Of a stretch of 64,000 bases of DNA, positions 53,292-64,000 are shown in pieces. A model generated the notes under the pieces. It worked only from the letters and a program-made list of their open reading frames with translations. It did no database searches and was not told the origin of the DNA. Every line of letters starts with the position of its first letter. Within the stretch, counting starts at the first letter, position 1. The position numbers were made by a program, and so were the translations under genes. The stretch is from Trichobilharzia regenti (taxonomy: Eukaryota > Platyhelminthes > Trematoda > Strigeidida > Schistosomatidae). The stretch lies in contig OX235266.1 in NCBI GenBank assembly GCA_944472135.2, positions 16,843,925 to 16,907,924 on the forward strand, in the 5' to 3' direction.

Positions 53292-54640
53292 CACTTCACT
53301 TGTCAAATTTCGTCACGAACAAATCTCAGTTAGAGAGGTAATTGAACACTGGATAGCTGCTTCGGCAATATGCCACCATAACCCTACCCGGGAACGAATT
53401 CAGGACCTTCAAGTTACGAGACTAACCTTGTTGATAATTCGACCATTTTAGCCAGGAATTCAATGATCCTCAACCGATGACTTCGACAAGCAACCACTTC
53501 ACTTTGACATAGTGTGTCCCACTTGTGATGACTTTTCAGCACAACTTCAAGACATTCATCTATTAACTATCAGTGATCTGGAGATTGATATTTCCACTAT
53601 GGGACTTGTTGGAGGGGATGCGAGTGATTTGGATTAATATCATTTCATTTGTTAGGTCGTCTTTGTGCACTGTGAAGAGTCCAGAAATAGGACTAAGCCT
53701 ACATATAAATTCAGCCCAACTTGCATATGTTTTGACTATTGTGCCCTATCCCCATCTCTCTCTCTCTCTTTTCCTACGTCTCTCACACATCCATTTCTAT
53801 TTAAACCACAAAATAAAACGATCAACAAACAATTTCATAAATAAGCCAGAATTGTAACACTTTTAACCCACTTTAATTCCCAAATTAACCAAAAGTCATA
53901 CACTTTCAATAAACAGAATAAACACACACACACACGCATACACACAATGCAACCTGACAACTAGTTTGTTAAAAAAAATAAAGAAAGAAAAAAATCAACT
54001 AATTTTCTGACAATCTGATGGATTCTGTAGGATGTGGTACTCCGCATTTGTGCGTGTGTGCTTGCGGGACTGCGTATGTCTGGCGAAGTATTTCTGTGTA
54101 TTTCTCAGTGTTACTACAGTTACAAATCATTATTTTTTCCGGTTAAAATTTTGTTTTCTTTAAAGTTTTTCACTACAATTTAATAATAATAATATTAACA
54201 ATAATAATATTTATTATTTTGCTTTACACTCCCCTTTCAAGATGACAGATGAATGAATGCATCAATATATTGCTGTGGAGAAAATCTGGTTTAAACTTTT
54301 TCTTCTTCTCTGCTTCTTCTGATTCCATTACACATATCTGTCTTTGGAGTATTTTTAAAAATGCTTTTTTTAAGAAAATTTATTTACCTTTCTTCATATT
54401 CCTGTTTATTTTATTTAAATAAAGTAGAATTTTATAACTTTGTAACAGATGTCATTAAATTGGTGCTTTGCTTTCCGATGGTGATTTAAACAAAAATGAC
54501 CTTGAAGTGTTTGTTCAATGTTCAATTGTGTATATAATATCATACTATATTATTCAATGTAAAATAAAAATGTGCAATATCCGGTGATTTTATTCACGTT
54601 ACGAGAGAATATATCTTCATCATTTTAATGATTATTTATT
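53292..54640. other. Unassigned AT-rich sequence with simple repeats
   Basis: Contains a CA run (about 53922-53947) and AAT repeats near 54185-54215. No motif was recognised. As it lies downstream of the ZFYVE1 exons on the minus strand, it could be intron of that gene. Confidence 0.35.
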
Positions 54641-54734
54641 TTTTAAATAATTTCATTAAATGAAGTGTAGAAAACACCAGTAATAATTATTGATAATTGA
54701 TACTCTTGAGAGGGATTTCCTTTTTTCATTACTA

Positions 54735-54900
54735 CTATGGGTTCCAAGTGGAACATACACAACTTCAGCTGTACATCTCCATTTCACCGAAAGTACCAGT
54801 TGAGTCATCAAGAAAATAAAAGGCGATTCAGGGAAGAAAATTTTCTTTATCAACGAAATCATCTTCGCAGATTGGCTGTACAGTCGTATTTATATTTAAT
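54735..54900 (-). repeat. Family B 3' end and PLE 3'-end fragments
   Basis: 54735-54800 resembles a family B 3' terminus (GGGTTCCAAGTGGAACATAC). 54834-54900 read on the minus strand is a PLE 3'-end block (GACTGTACAGCC, GATGATTTCGTTGAT, AAGAAAATTTTCTTC). Confidence 0.5.
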
Positions 54901-54985
54901 ATAAGTATAAAACTTGGGCACTCTGGTAGATTATAACTACATTATAGATAAGTAATTATTTTGATAAATCAAACAGTTGACTCAC

Positions 54986-55978
54986 ACACAGCATTTGACT
55001 CTCCACTTTTAGGAACCATCATGGTCCTTTGACCATAAGCATAACACAGTTTGCAGAAATATAATTTGTTTTGTAGTGTTGGATCATATCGACAAGGTGT
55101 TGTATTGATCCCACTAGAATCTAAGCATTCCGCTTTATGAGCCACATTATTCGATGTGTGATTTACACTTAAACAACACCTTACACCACAACTGGTACAT
55201 TTACACGGACAGGTAAAATATTCTTCAACAAATGTTGGCGATGAACACGGAAGATCAGATGATAAACGCGTGTTAAGAGCTTGAAGAATATGAAAGATAT
55301 GAATTAACTTCCGTGGTGCTCTAACAGGTATATCACGTATCCTTTTTATTTTTTTATTTTTTATTTACAGCTTGATTCCACACTGTATTTTTGGTACAAG
55401 TATGAAATTTTCAGCATGGATATCGGTAGCCCACATTTTTGCAGGCCGACCATAGATATCAGGTGTGCGTCGGCGGAGGCTCGAACCTCGGACCATGTGC
55501 ATGGTCGGCGAGAGTCCTAACCACTGTGCTACCGACGCACATAGATGCAACCATAGATGCTAGGGGTTGGAAATTTGTTGACGGAACTTTAGTTTGTGTC
55601 CCAACATAAACACGTGAAGAGAATGCATTAGCATTACGTCTTATTGCCACAAGACGTCCTGTCAAAAATCTGGAGCTTAAAGCAGACATCCTTTCGTTAG
55701 ACGGTTCAGCAGATCCCAGACGATCATTGCATGTAGTACTATTCCCTGAAGCCATTGCACGAGGCTCATCTAGTGGTAGAGTATGCTGAGTCTCTTGAAA
55801 TACAACAGCGACTGGACCTAATTGACCAGGTGTCCATGGCAAACCAGTACGTCCAGCCAATGCCTCCAAATCCGGACGAAAATGTTCTGAAAATGCATCG
55901 CTAGCATCTGCGAGGAAAGTAAACATGTCACTATGAAGACGATCAGACATAGTACGAAATATAACAACGTCGGCTCCG
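54986..55978 (-). CDS. ZFYVE1: ZFYVE1 (DFCP1) orthologue, two coding blocks around a SINE
   Basis: Minus strand. Block a (about 55978-55541) encodes GADVVIFRTMSDRLHSDMFT, FLADASDAFSEHFRPDLEAL and LGPVAVVFQETQHTL, matching the animal ZFYVE1 nucleotide-binding domain. Block b (55341-54986) encodes PRKLIHIFHILQALNTRL and the Cys-rich EEYFTC, CTSCGVRCC, CRYDPTLQNKLYFCKLCY and VPKSGES segments. In animals this protein binds PI3P through later FYVE domains and marks omegasomes in autophagy and lipid-droplet sites; those domains are not in this window. A GTGAGT donor follows block b. Block a starts next to a possible AG acceptor. Blocks align to the family without a gap if the 199-bp SINE (55342-55540) is removed, and the join is in frame (codon ATG, then ATA CGT). 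Identification from remembered family sequence. Confidence 0.85.
55342..55540 (-). repeat. CR1-tailed SINE (family T4) inside ZFYVE1, with GT and AG at its ends
   Basis: Minus strand: begins GTGCGTCGGTAGCACAGTGG (A box), B-box GAGGTTCGAGCCTC, tail GCTGAAAATTTCATACTTG, and ends AATAAAAAAATAAAAAG. The first two bases are GT and the last two AG. Removing exactly this segment restores the ZFYVE1 frame. No target-site duplication and no clear pyrimidine tract are seen. Confidence 0.85.
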
Positions 55979-55989
55979 CGTGTGAGTGT

Positions 55990-56900
55990 GATATCAGTAA
56001 TATTTACTGATGACCACGTTTCGAACACAATTTGTTACAACTGCTCATAATCACATCAAGGCGCTACTCAGACAAGTTTCTTGCTTCATTTATATACATG
56101 AGCGCAATTGATGATTAGACATCTGATTGAATAAAAATCAATATAGGATAATGTACATTCAGAAATAATAATAATATGAGTGTTATTGATCAATTACAAT
56201 CAGATGGGAAATAAGACGAGTGTTTTTTATGGTCATAATAAGTAACTTGTTAGAATGTTATGATGTGTTTCACTTGAAATAGAATTTTGAAATTATTCAT
56301 TATCCTCCTCTGATTTGACTGACTGGTGGTAATAATATCTTCCATATCTCTGGTATTTGCATTGAGTCACTTCTGTTGCATGTGTTGGTTGTAGACTCGA
56401 TGAACCATCCAGGATTCAGTAATCAATCTCTCTCTCCACCTACACAGATTACTTCTTAAAAATTTCAACCCTCTCCCACCCTATTGTGTGGTTGTGTGTT
56501 AATGCATGCAGTATGAATGCTGAGCTTTTTTCTAAATTACTTATCTTCTCTGGGTAAACCATTCTTGCCTTAGCTAAATTCTTGTGTTCCGACAATCTGA
56601 TTACCCCCGATCTAATAGTTTGACCTATGTAGTTGACTTAACTAACAGTCATTGCAAGGTATTTTGTAAATTATACTATTTTATTTAAGTCGGTCAACCC
56701 ACTGGGTCTTTTAGCCTACAGCGCTTGTCCCTGCGTGAGTGAGTTTGTAGGTTTGAATGCCACCCTAATCCCTGCTTTATTGAGAAACCTACGAGGGTGG
56801 ATCTCAGAAGCCCCTCCTTATTTGCTATAACAGTAGATGATTTATATTCCTTCTCAATTATGTTATCATTATCAGTTTCACATTTAATTTATTTCGCATT
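55990..56900 (-). pseudogene. Penelope-like element (second family)
   Basis: Minus strand: FKPTNSLTQGQAL-like and a KDP region (56700-56760), IYKIPCNDC then NYIGQTIRSGVIRLSEHKNL in another frame (GIY-YIG, about 56570-56680), a 3' UTR parallel to 15250-15780, and a terminal block GTTCGAAACGTGGTCATCAG (about 56005-56030). Lies directly upstream of the ZFYVE1 block a. Confidence 0.75.
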
Positions 56901-57244
56901 TGAGCCTTACTGATATCTCTGATGAATTCTATAGGATAGTTAATCCACACCAACGCCTATTGTACCTTGTTGTAATTTTTTGTAATCGTAGTATTAGTAT
57001 CTCGAGATGACCGAATTACAAGAATTCAACCAAAACACAGAGAGGGCGGAATTCAGGAGTTTGTATTTAGCGGAATTAAAATTCAATTCATATAAGAAAT
57101 ATATTAACAGTCAACAGTAAGTATTTAAACAATACAGAGATAGAAATTGTCAATCACCACATATCTATATTGATTTTTATTCAAATGTCCAATCATTAAT
57201 TCCACACATGTATAATAATTAAGTAAAAAGTTGTGTGAGTGAGT

Positions 57245-58080
57245 GACTTGATATGATTATATGCAGCAATAATTTATGCTCGAAACGTGGTCACCAGTTA
57301 ATATTACTGTACAACAGCACTGTATGTTTTACCGCATTTTCACAGCTTCGTTCCTATCAAGTACAAAAGAAATTCAGTGAAGACTCTCAGCCACAGAGTG
57401 AGAGCTATATGCTCACAAGAAGTAATTTAAGATGAATTAATCATTGCATATGATACTTTGATTGCAAATGGCTATCCTGGCATATTTATCAAGAAACACA
57501 TGACAAAGAAAACGGAAAAGGACTACGCATTATCTGTGAACAAGAAGCCACTTTATATACAAATTCAATTCAAGGGTGATATACCAAGTGAGATAATTAC
57601 GAAGAAATTAAGAAAATCACTTCAAAGAACTTTTAATCCTGGCGAATTACACGTCTTATTCTCTACACGACCGATGGTGCTACCTCGCCTGAAAGATGAA
57701 GTACCTAGACTAGCCACTTCAAATTGTATCTACCAACCTATTGAACTACACTTGTGGTGGAGCCAGTTATATCGGCCGTTGCTCTAGGAACTTGATTTTT
57801 CGTGCTCACTCGAGGTGTAGTGAAAACTATTAACAGTTCGATATTAGACCATCTGGTGCAAACCGGCCACAAAGACAGCCAGCATTGGAGAATCCTTCTC
57901 TGTAATCTACCGGGTGCCTAATAAATTTACAAAATCATCGAAGCACCGCTTGCTGCAAACACCAGAGGCTATTGCAATTCGCCTCCAATAACCAGTGCTC
58001 TGTGTTCAAAAGAAACAAGTCCAGCCAGCCCCTACTACTGCCCTAGCAGGCCTTCAGTAGAGACTATAAATTCGTAAATT
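57245..58080 (+). pseudogene. Penelope-like element fragment with a terminal motif at its 5' side
   Basis: 57258-57310 carries ATGCTCGAAACGTGGTCACC, the block at PLE 3' ends elsewhere, here upstream of coding sequence. ANGYPGIFIKKHM (57461) leads into IQFKGDIPSEIITKKLRKSL, RTFNPGELHVLFSTRPMVLP and CIYQ. The YIG part is shifted. The C-terminus has AIAIRLQ and LCVQKKQVQPAPTT. Confidence 0.75.
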
Positions 58081-58639
58081 TGTAGTATCGTCTTTCCTAA
58101 TTTTTCTGACATTCAGGTTATTGTTATGTTGATGCTATTGAACTGTATTCCACTGATATCAATATTATTGATTCGATGTTATTTAAACAGCAACATTAAT
58201 GTTGTTCATAACACTAATTCATTCATTCATTCATTCACTATAATGTATATATAACTAACTGTAGAGTCTGATGATGAAGTTATCAAAAAGAGTACTCTTT
58301 GTTCAGGATCTATTCTTTTTAAAGTAAAATTTTATCTATAGTGTATTTATATTTTCCAAAAATGTAAAGCAGTCCATTAGTGAGTAATACAACTGGGTTG
58401 ACACAACTGATATTGATAATTACTCAGAATCGGCTTCGAATGTAGAAAATAAAAGTTGTAAATTACTTTTTTGATCAACAACGGCACAAAGGAAGAAAGC
58501 GTTAGAAATTTGATAAGGTTAAAATGGTTGTTGAGTCAGAAAGAAAGTTGGTAGGTGAGTGTCCTTCTGACAAGTGTGAAGAGGGTAAGAAAGAGTACAA
58601 AAGGAACGTGTGAGAATGAAAATCATCACTTCAGTGTGT

Positions 58640-59400
58640 GTGTTCATAAACTCACCTGCTCCTGCTGAGCTAGTTATGTTGGCCGCACAAAGTACAAACG
58701 TTCCAAATGTATCCCTGAAAATTATCTGGCATGGTTAGCAAAAAGGCAATGCAAGACAGGTACTAACTCACTTCTCGAGCACTTGGTGAACTAAGGCCAC
58801 GTAGCCCCACTAGAGTTGTCTTTCAACATCATCTACAAAGGGGCGTCAGGTTTCGGCTTTTGTGTATGGCGGAAGCGCTGGCAATTCATCAATACGACCC
58901 TGAACTCTGTATACAGACAAAACGTTTGTCCAGTCTCTTATTCTACCTTGGTCTTAATCTATACACAACTCGTTCCCTGTAAAAATTTTAATTTTAGTTT
59001 GCTTTTGCTGTAATAATTAATTCACTATTATCAGTTTCATATGCTCCTTTTGAACATTTTCACACCTTCTTCACACTTGTTAAATTGACGTTAAACTATC
59101 ACCTTTATTCTCTCTTACTCAATAGCAATTTTAACCTTATCAGATTTCTATTGAGTACCACATAATCTACAAATTTTATTTTCTACTTCTAAAGCCACTT
59201 CTGAGTAATTATATCAGTTATGCCACCCCCACCTATTACTCAATAATAGACCACTATACATTTTTCTAAGTATAAATACGACTGTACAGCCATTCTGTGA
59301 AGATGATTTCGTCGATGAAGAAAATGTTTCTTCTCTAAATCGCTTCTTATTTTCTTCATATCTCCATTTTTTTCTGTTTTCTGAAGTTGTTTTATTCTAC
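58640..59400 (+). pseudogene. Penelope-like element, GIY-YIG to 3' end
   Basis: CSC...SYVGRTKYKRS (about 58660-58700, GIY-YIG with V for I), ENYLAWLAKRQCKTGTNSLL, EHLVN, SFNIIYKGAS, then LALAIHQYDPELCIQ-like and QSLILPWS-like residues after shifts (58905-58955). The 3' UTR ends with the block at 59278-59340 (CGACTGTACAGCC, GATTTCGTCGATGAAG), shared with five other PLE ends. Confidence 0.7.
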
Positions 59401-60115
59401 AAAATACAATAATGCATGACAACATCTCACTAACATCAGTCAGTAATGCATGCTAACCAGATGAAAAGTGATTCAAAAACACCGGGTTTACATTTCATTT
59501 GTTTAAAGCCAAGGTCATCAATTAAGTTTTTCAACTTTCAATTAGTCCAACATTGGCTTGAAGTATATGTTGCGTTTATTGTGCAGTATTAACAGAATAT
59601 TTGTGGAAGATAAATCCATATTTAGACATTCAGAAAGCAGAAGGATTGAGCGAAGAAACATTTACTTTTCAATTAGATCCTCATCTCACTCGGAATCTAT
59701 TCTAATATACACGTATAGCATTTTTATTATTACAATACACAACAGTTTACCAATCATCAAGTGGCACTGAAATGTTTGTTAACAATAATTAGTCAGTGTC
59801 GACATGTCAATGCGATGGGTGATAATTAACGAAGAATATTAATGAATACACACAATTAAAAGGTAGAAATGGTTACAACACGCGAATTGCATAATGCACA
59901 ATTTTGGAACAATGAAGAGTAATTAGGGAATTAGCGTGTGGTCAAGTTGGTTACGTAACAGATTGTTAAAGAAAATAAAACGATTTGGACAATGATAACT
60001 TGTAACTAAGGCTGAAGTTGTCATAAGAATAAATTAGTTTTACAAACATAACATCTAACTAAAGATAAAGTAGTCAGAAAAAATAATAAAATAATTTGAA
60101 CAATTATAATTTTTA
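59400..60115. other. Unassigned AT-rich sequence
   Basis: No motif or coding frame was recognised. Confidence 0.35.
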
Positions 60116-60120
60116 AAGGT

Positions 60121-60540
60121 TTAAGGGGAAGGCGACGAAGTAGTCCGGTCTGTACATTCATGTAACAATGGCCAAGGTAAGAAAAGTGGCTGTACAAATT
60201 TCTTCTGAACACACAGGTTTCGTTTCTTCAGGTGGATTCCTATTGCTTCAGCTGTATGTAGAAAACGAACTCGTAGAGCAAAATTAAGGTTAGTCGGAAT
60301 GCGATAAATAATTTTAAATGCAGTATTAACTAACGTCAACCTTATGCTCACTGTCTACAAGGTGTGCTACAATGGAGCTACGAATAGATCTTGTTTGTCC
60401 CTTTCCGGGTGATGTTCGGAAATACGACGATGAACCTACATAACTGTATACCCGATGTAGTTAGCTCGGTAGCTGCGGTTAAATTGGTAGATACACATAG
60501 AGGAGGGAAGTTATTCAACATGCGTTGAATAGTTTAATGA
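60121..60540 (-). pseudogene. Penelope-like element C-terminal fragment
   Basis: Minus strand, 60351-60121: LVNTAFKIIYRIPTNLNFAL, RFLHTAEAIGIHLKKRNLCV and QKKFVQPLFLPWP. Upstream a broken YIG/HCSST region can be traced to about 60530. The C-terminus matches PLEs at 20408-20605. Confidence 0.75.
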
Positions 60541-60649
60541 TAGTGTATACGCTTCTACAACTATAAATGACTTAGAATTAAACTTATGTAAAGAGGTATT
60601 TTCTGAATTATCAGAGCTCTTCTGTGACTTTCAAATAATCTGAACTATT

Positions 60650-61290
60650 TTTGATGTAGTTGTGTTCCCTGAGAAGCTGGGTAGTTGGTTTATTTGCAAA
60701 GTTTTCATTGCCCCACCACTAGGCAAAATTTTCAGCGCGCATACTTCAAGTTGATGAAGTCAGCTTTTAGACGTTTCCACGAGTTTACTATTAATCATGT
60801 CTCCTGGTGGATGATCTTGAACGTGACTCTTTGATTGTTTCTGTGTGTTCTCACACCTTCTAGGCTATATGTATTTGATCTAACTGTTTATTTGATTTGA
60901 ACTTTGACCCTCTGTGTGTGATATTAAACAGACGAAACATCAAGAATGCTAGAGAATTTTTAGAAGCCCAGTATTCCATTGAATCGTAAATCAATAGACA
61001 GATCAACATAGCAGAATTTATCAATTGATAAGAAGGAGGTCTCACACACAAAGGTCAAACTTCAGGTCAAGGAAACAATCAATACCAATACAAGTAGCCC
61101 AGAGGATATGAACGCCTACAAAAGCAACTAGTCACGTTCAAGATGACTAATAGTAAACTCGTGGAGAAATATAAAAGGCCACTTCAATTGAAATTGAAGC
61201 GTATGCTCTGAAGATGTTGCCTAGTGGTGGGGCAATTAAAGCTTTGCAAATAAACCAATCATCCAGCTGCTTAAAGAATACAACTACATG
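60650..61290. repeat. PLE-related fragment between inverted repeats
   Basis: 60656-60835 and about 61060-61290 are diverged inverted copies (shared blocks GGTTTATTTGCAAAG, TTGCCCCACCACTAGGCAA and GAGTTTACTATTA). Between them, 60927-60990 translates RRNIKNAREFLEAQYSIES, as after the GIY-YIG domain of the PLE at 8925-9190. Inverted terminal repeats are one of the known PLE arrangements. Confidence 0.55.
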
Positions 61291-61299
61291 AAAATCATC

Positions 61300-62030
61300 C
61301 ACCACCTGAGCTACAAATCTTCTCCATCACATCTAAATCTGAATTGTTCAAGAAGGCATACATGTAGTTGTCAGTTTTAAGAGGTTTCACAGACTGAGTG
61401 TCTTTATTTTCTCCATCTAGAGATTTCCGAAACAAATGCTTTTCTATAGTGCCTTGCATTACAAAGTGGATATGATTGTTCACTCTAATAGTGGCTTGAA
61501 GATAGTTTTGAAAATGTGCGTTAGTTACTGACTGAATGAATATCTAATTCGAAATGGTAATAATTATTCCCTTGATTTCAGAATAGAGCATGCAAATACC
61601 TCTCTGTTCGATTCCCCTTCGCTGCAGTCTCTTTCATCTAGTTCCACGGATGCCAATAAACTTTAATTTTGTCTTCAAACGATTGGATTCATATCACCTA
61701 CGAAGTGACACCCACAACTCGTCACTCAAGAGCCTTACCGGCGCTTGATATCACTCAACTATCTCCACAGAGTATGTCTTGTGTATCTTCATTTGCTTCA
61801 GCATATTTGTCGGCCAATAGGTTATTGGCTGGCGGTTCTTCTCCTGGCAGAGTTCATTACTGTCTACCCTTTCTGCTGATGTTTACTATTAAGGAACGAT
61901 AGGGGGTTTAAAGAAATTCTGCGGCAATATACTTCAACTCACTGTTAGACCCATTGGAAGTTAAATGTCAAAACTTTTGAAACATAGTTGATAAGCTCAA
62001 CTCCGAATGACTTAAGCTACCACTTCGATG
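61300..62030. other. Mostly unassigned; possible old family B remnant at 61710-61890
   Basis: The stretch 61735-61890 resembles, at low identity, minus-strand family B around the ITRQ and KKWRWIG region (GATATCACTCAACTAT, CAGCATATTTGT). A 62-codon minus-strand frame at 61295-61483 has no recognised motif; its 3' edge shares the block described at 10745-10810. Confidence 0.35.
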
Positions 62031-62117
62031 TGGTTTGCAAGTACTAGTGATGTTTGATGTAAGTAGTATCGCACTACAACTCATATCAATAAGTAGTATA
62101 TACATTTTAAATGAATT

Positions 62118-62258
62118 TCTTGTTATAATAAAGGTTATTTTGTATTTCCTAATGAATGAAAAACAAAACGATATTGTCACTTTTACTGACGTTTCGCTAT
62201 TTATATCGTTTTGTTTTTCATTCATTGGGAAATACAAGAAAAGCTTTATTATAATGAA
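62118..62258. repeat. Foldback repeat with arms of about 58 bp
   Basis: TATTTCCTAATGAATGAAAA and the following AACAAAACGATAT are repeated in reverse complement at 62200-62258. The loop includes TTTTACTGACGTTTCGC, similar to the ACTGATGACCACGTTTCG block of PLE ends. Confidence 0.65.
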
Positions 62259-62439
62259 TATCACATACACCCAATGCCCAAATTCTTTCAAACCGTTAAA
62301 AGTGAACTTGGTTTGGACATAGAGAATTTCCTGTTAAATCATATTATAAACACTTCATGAGGTGATAAGTGTTTCGCCGTGATCCACTACCCCTGTAAAG
62401 ACTTAGATTTTGTTCATTCTGGAATGAACTTGTGACTGT

Positions 62440-64000
62440 CTGGTTTCAACGTAGAAATGTGCACCGATGGTCAGCAGTTCAAATCGCCACAATTCACTCA
62501 GCACACAAAGCAATAGAAGAGAGTAAAAAGAAATGCAAAATAGAGACAGTAAACAGGGATATGAGGCAAAAAGAATGGGTGTAACGAAGAAGAAAAGAGT
62601 TTTATTGGATATTATAAATCACAGGGAGTGAATGCATCTGCACCAGCCATTGAGAATGATTTTAAGCCATATCAACAATTCTCTCCAGTTAAGAAGTCTA
62701 CACCTCCCTACGTAGCTGACTGGCTTAAACTAACTAATGTGGATTTCATTGACTGATGATGCCATGTTTCCGTCTGACCACTGCTGGCTCTTTTCTAACT
62801 TGATCCATCATATGTCAGTCACCTAACATTGCCCATCAGTCAAGGAAGGCGATGGCTTTGCATGCGTAACACATATCCTAACCCTCTCAATCGATGCGGC
62901 TGGTTACTTTCCTTACCTAGCACCCATCCGAAGCCTCACCTCAATACTACTCACCCTATTATACCACTTCACTAGGGAGAGGGGACGCAGATACCTATGA
63001 TTAAAGACAGCTAGCTGGCGTTTTCATGTCTTCCACTCTAAGTGACCAGGTCTCACAGCCAGCCATAAAGGAGGACGGAATGGACCGCTGAGCATAACAC
63101 ATATCCTTCGGTCGATGACCGGATATCACATCTATTCCAGAGACGGCGTAAACTGGCATATGCGAACCAAGCTTTCTGTATTCGGGCTGAGATTTTGTCA
63201 GCGATCAACCCACTGGGGCTTGCTTATGCAAATTCCCAAACAAGTGAAGTGTTCAGAACGTTCCACCAATCAATTGACTCCATATTTTCAAGCTAGATGT
63301 CAATGTAGTCCAGTTCTGTACCATCATCTTACATTTGACGGGAGCGAATCGCATGGCAAACATTTTAAGATTGCTCACCGCTCGAGGTGTTCAGAAGACT
63401 CTGCTAGATTTTATCAGTCTTCACCTAAAAGGGCTGTATCGTCTGCCTATTCTAAGTCGAAGAGATTATTCCCTGATGGTAACAAGTCAATCCCTGAGTA
63501 GCTGAAGTCGGTTATGGTTAAGTCCACTAGTACATCTATAATGAAATTAAACGGAGACGGGGATAGTGGGCATCCCTGAAGGACACCAGTAGTTGTCACC
63601 ACTTCAGATGACAATTCTCCATAAGCTCTCACTTGCCTGGCTGACTGCATGAGTTAGAGAAGAGTGCTTTGATCAGTGAAATGTATTTTCTCGGCATTCC
63701 TTTCACAGCCAAACATCGCCAGGGTACCTCTTGATCAACAAAAACGAACGCCGCCTTCAGGTCAAAAAATATGACAATTGTTGGACGCCTACGGTAAGTA
63801 TGCCTGTGTTCCAGAATCTATCGAAGGGTGAAGATATGATCAACACACCTCCTCCATGGTCTAAAGACTACCTGGTTCTCTAGTGTTAGTGCCTCTCGAG
63901 CACCACTTAGTTTACGCATAATTACTGAGCCTAGAAGTTTAGCTACCATATTAGTCAAGCTAATCTCCCTGTGATTATCACAGGAAGACTTGTCTTCCTT
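62440..64000 (-). pseudogene. Family A LINE, diverged copy running off the window
   Basis: Minus strand; 3' end near 62440. The 3' UTR and C-terminal region correspond to 47125-47900. Then come RVRAYGELSSEVVTTTGVLQ, GCPLSPSPFNFIIDVLVDL (63650-63530) and, toward 64000, the GRGGVDHIFTLR-type and GDKSSC regions in broken frame. The LTR element at 47951 has no counterpart here. Confidence 0.8.

Noticed and set aside
53922..53947. CA repeat as a regulatory Z-DNA element
   Set aside because: Short imperfect microsatellite with no promoter context.
1..64000. CRISPR arrays, bacterial operons, rRNA genes
   Set aside because: No regularly spaced short repeats, ribosome-binding-site-led gene runs or rRNA-like sequence; the window is plainly eukaryotic.

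Overview
The window is eukaryotic and AT-rich. It is almost entirely transposable-element sequence, and every sign points to a trematode, most likely a schistosome (blood fluke). The key signs are SM-alpha-type tRNA-like retroposons carrying hammerhead ribozymes, many 5'-truncated Penelope-like elements (PLEs) with GIY-YIG endonuclease domains, CR1-like and endonuclease-RT (RTE/SR2-like) LINEs, and Ty3/gypsy-type LTR elements. No operons, rRNA or genuine tRNA genes were seen. The species is an inference; no sequence search was run.

Layout. 1-3560 is mostly unassigned AT-rich DNA with ribozyme-SINE copies. 3575-7715 holds degenerate LINEs (family A, then family B) and a head-to-head pair of SM-alpha-type ribozyme sequences. 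7900-17000 is a mosaic of PLEs, solo LTRs and family B LINEs, including a three-level nest at 13899-15194. 17600-28900 holds three CR1-like copies, one with a long readable PLE inserted in it (24218-26207). 29540-39270 has solo LTRs, more LINE and SINE pieces and a tandem hammerhead retroposon (34186-34620). 39932-42637 is a complete but non-autonomous gag-protease LTR element. 43270-46990 has PLE, family B and foldback sequences. 47000-51045 is a SINE interrupted by a family A LINE, itself interrupted by a very young 1,076-bp LTR element. 54986-55978 (minus) is the one clear host gene fragment, an orthologue of ZFYVE1 (DFCP1). 55990-64000 returns to PLE and LINE fragments.

How the parts fit together. 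Insertion order can be read directly because many elements keep exact target-site duplications (TSDs). These are 4 bp for LTR family L2, 5 bp for LTR family L1, 14 bp for the family A LINE and about 7-8 bp for PLEs. Several empty sites survive in sister copies within the window. The non-autonomous elements (ribozyme SINEs, gag-pro and gag-integrase-tail LTR elements) presumably rely on enzymes supplied elsewhere.

The observations most worth following are: hammerhead motifs in three separate tRNA-headed SINE families plus PLE termini; a CR1-tailed SINE sitting inside ZFYVE1 coding sequence whose GT and AG ends would restore the reading frame exactly if spliced; and the tiny LTR element with two identical LTRs and an in-frame gag/integrase-tail fusion.
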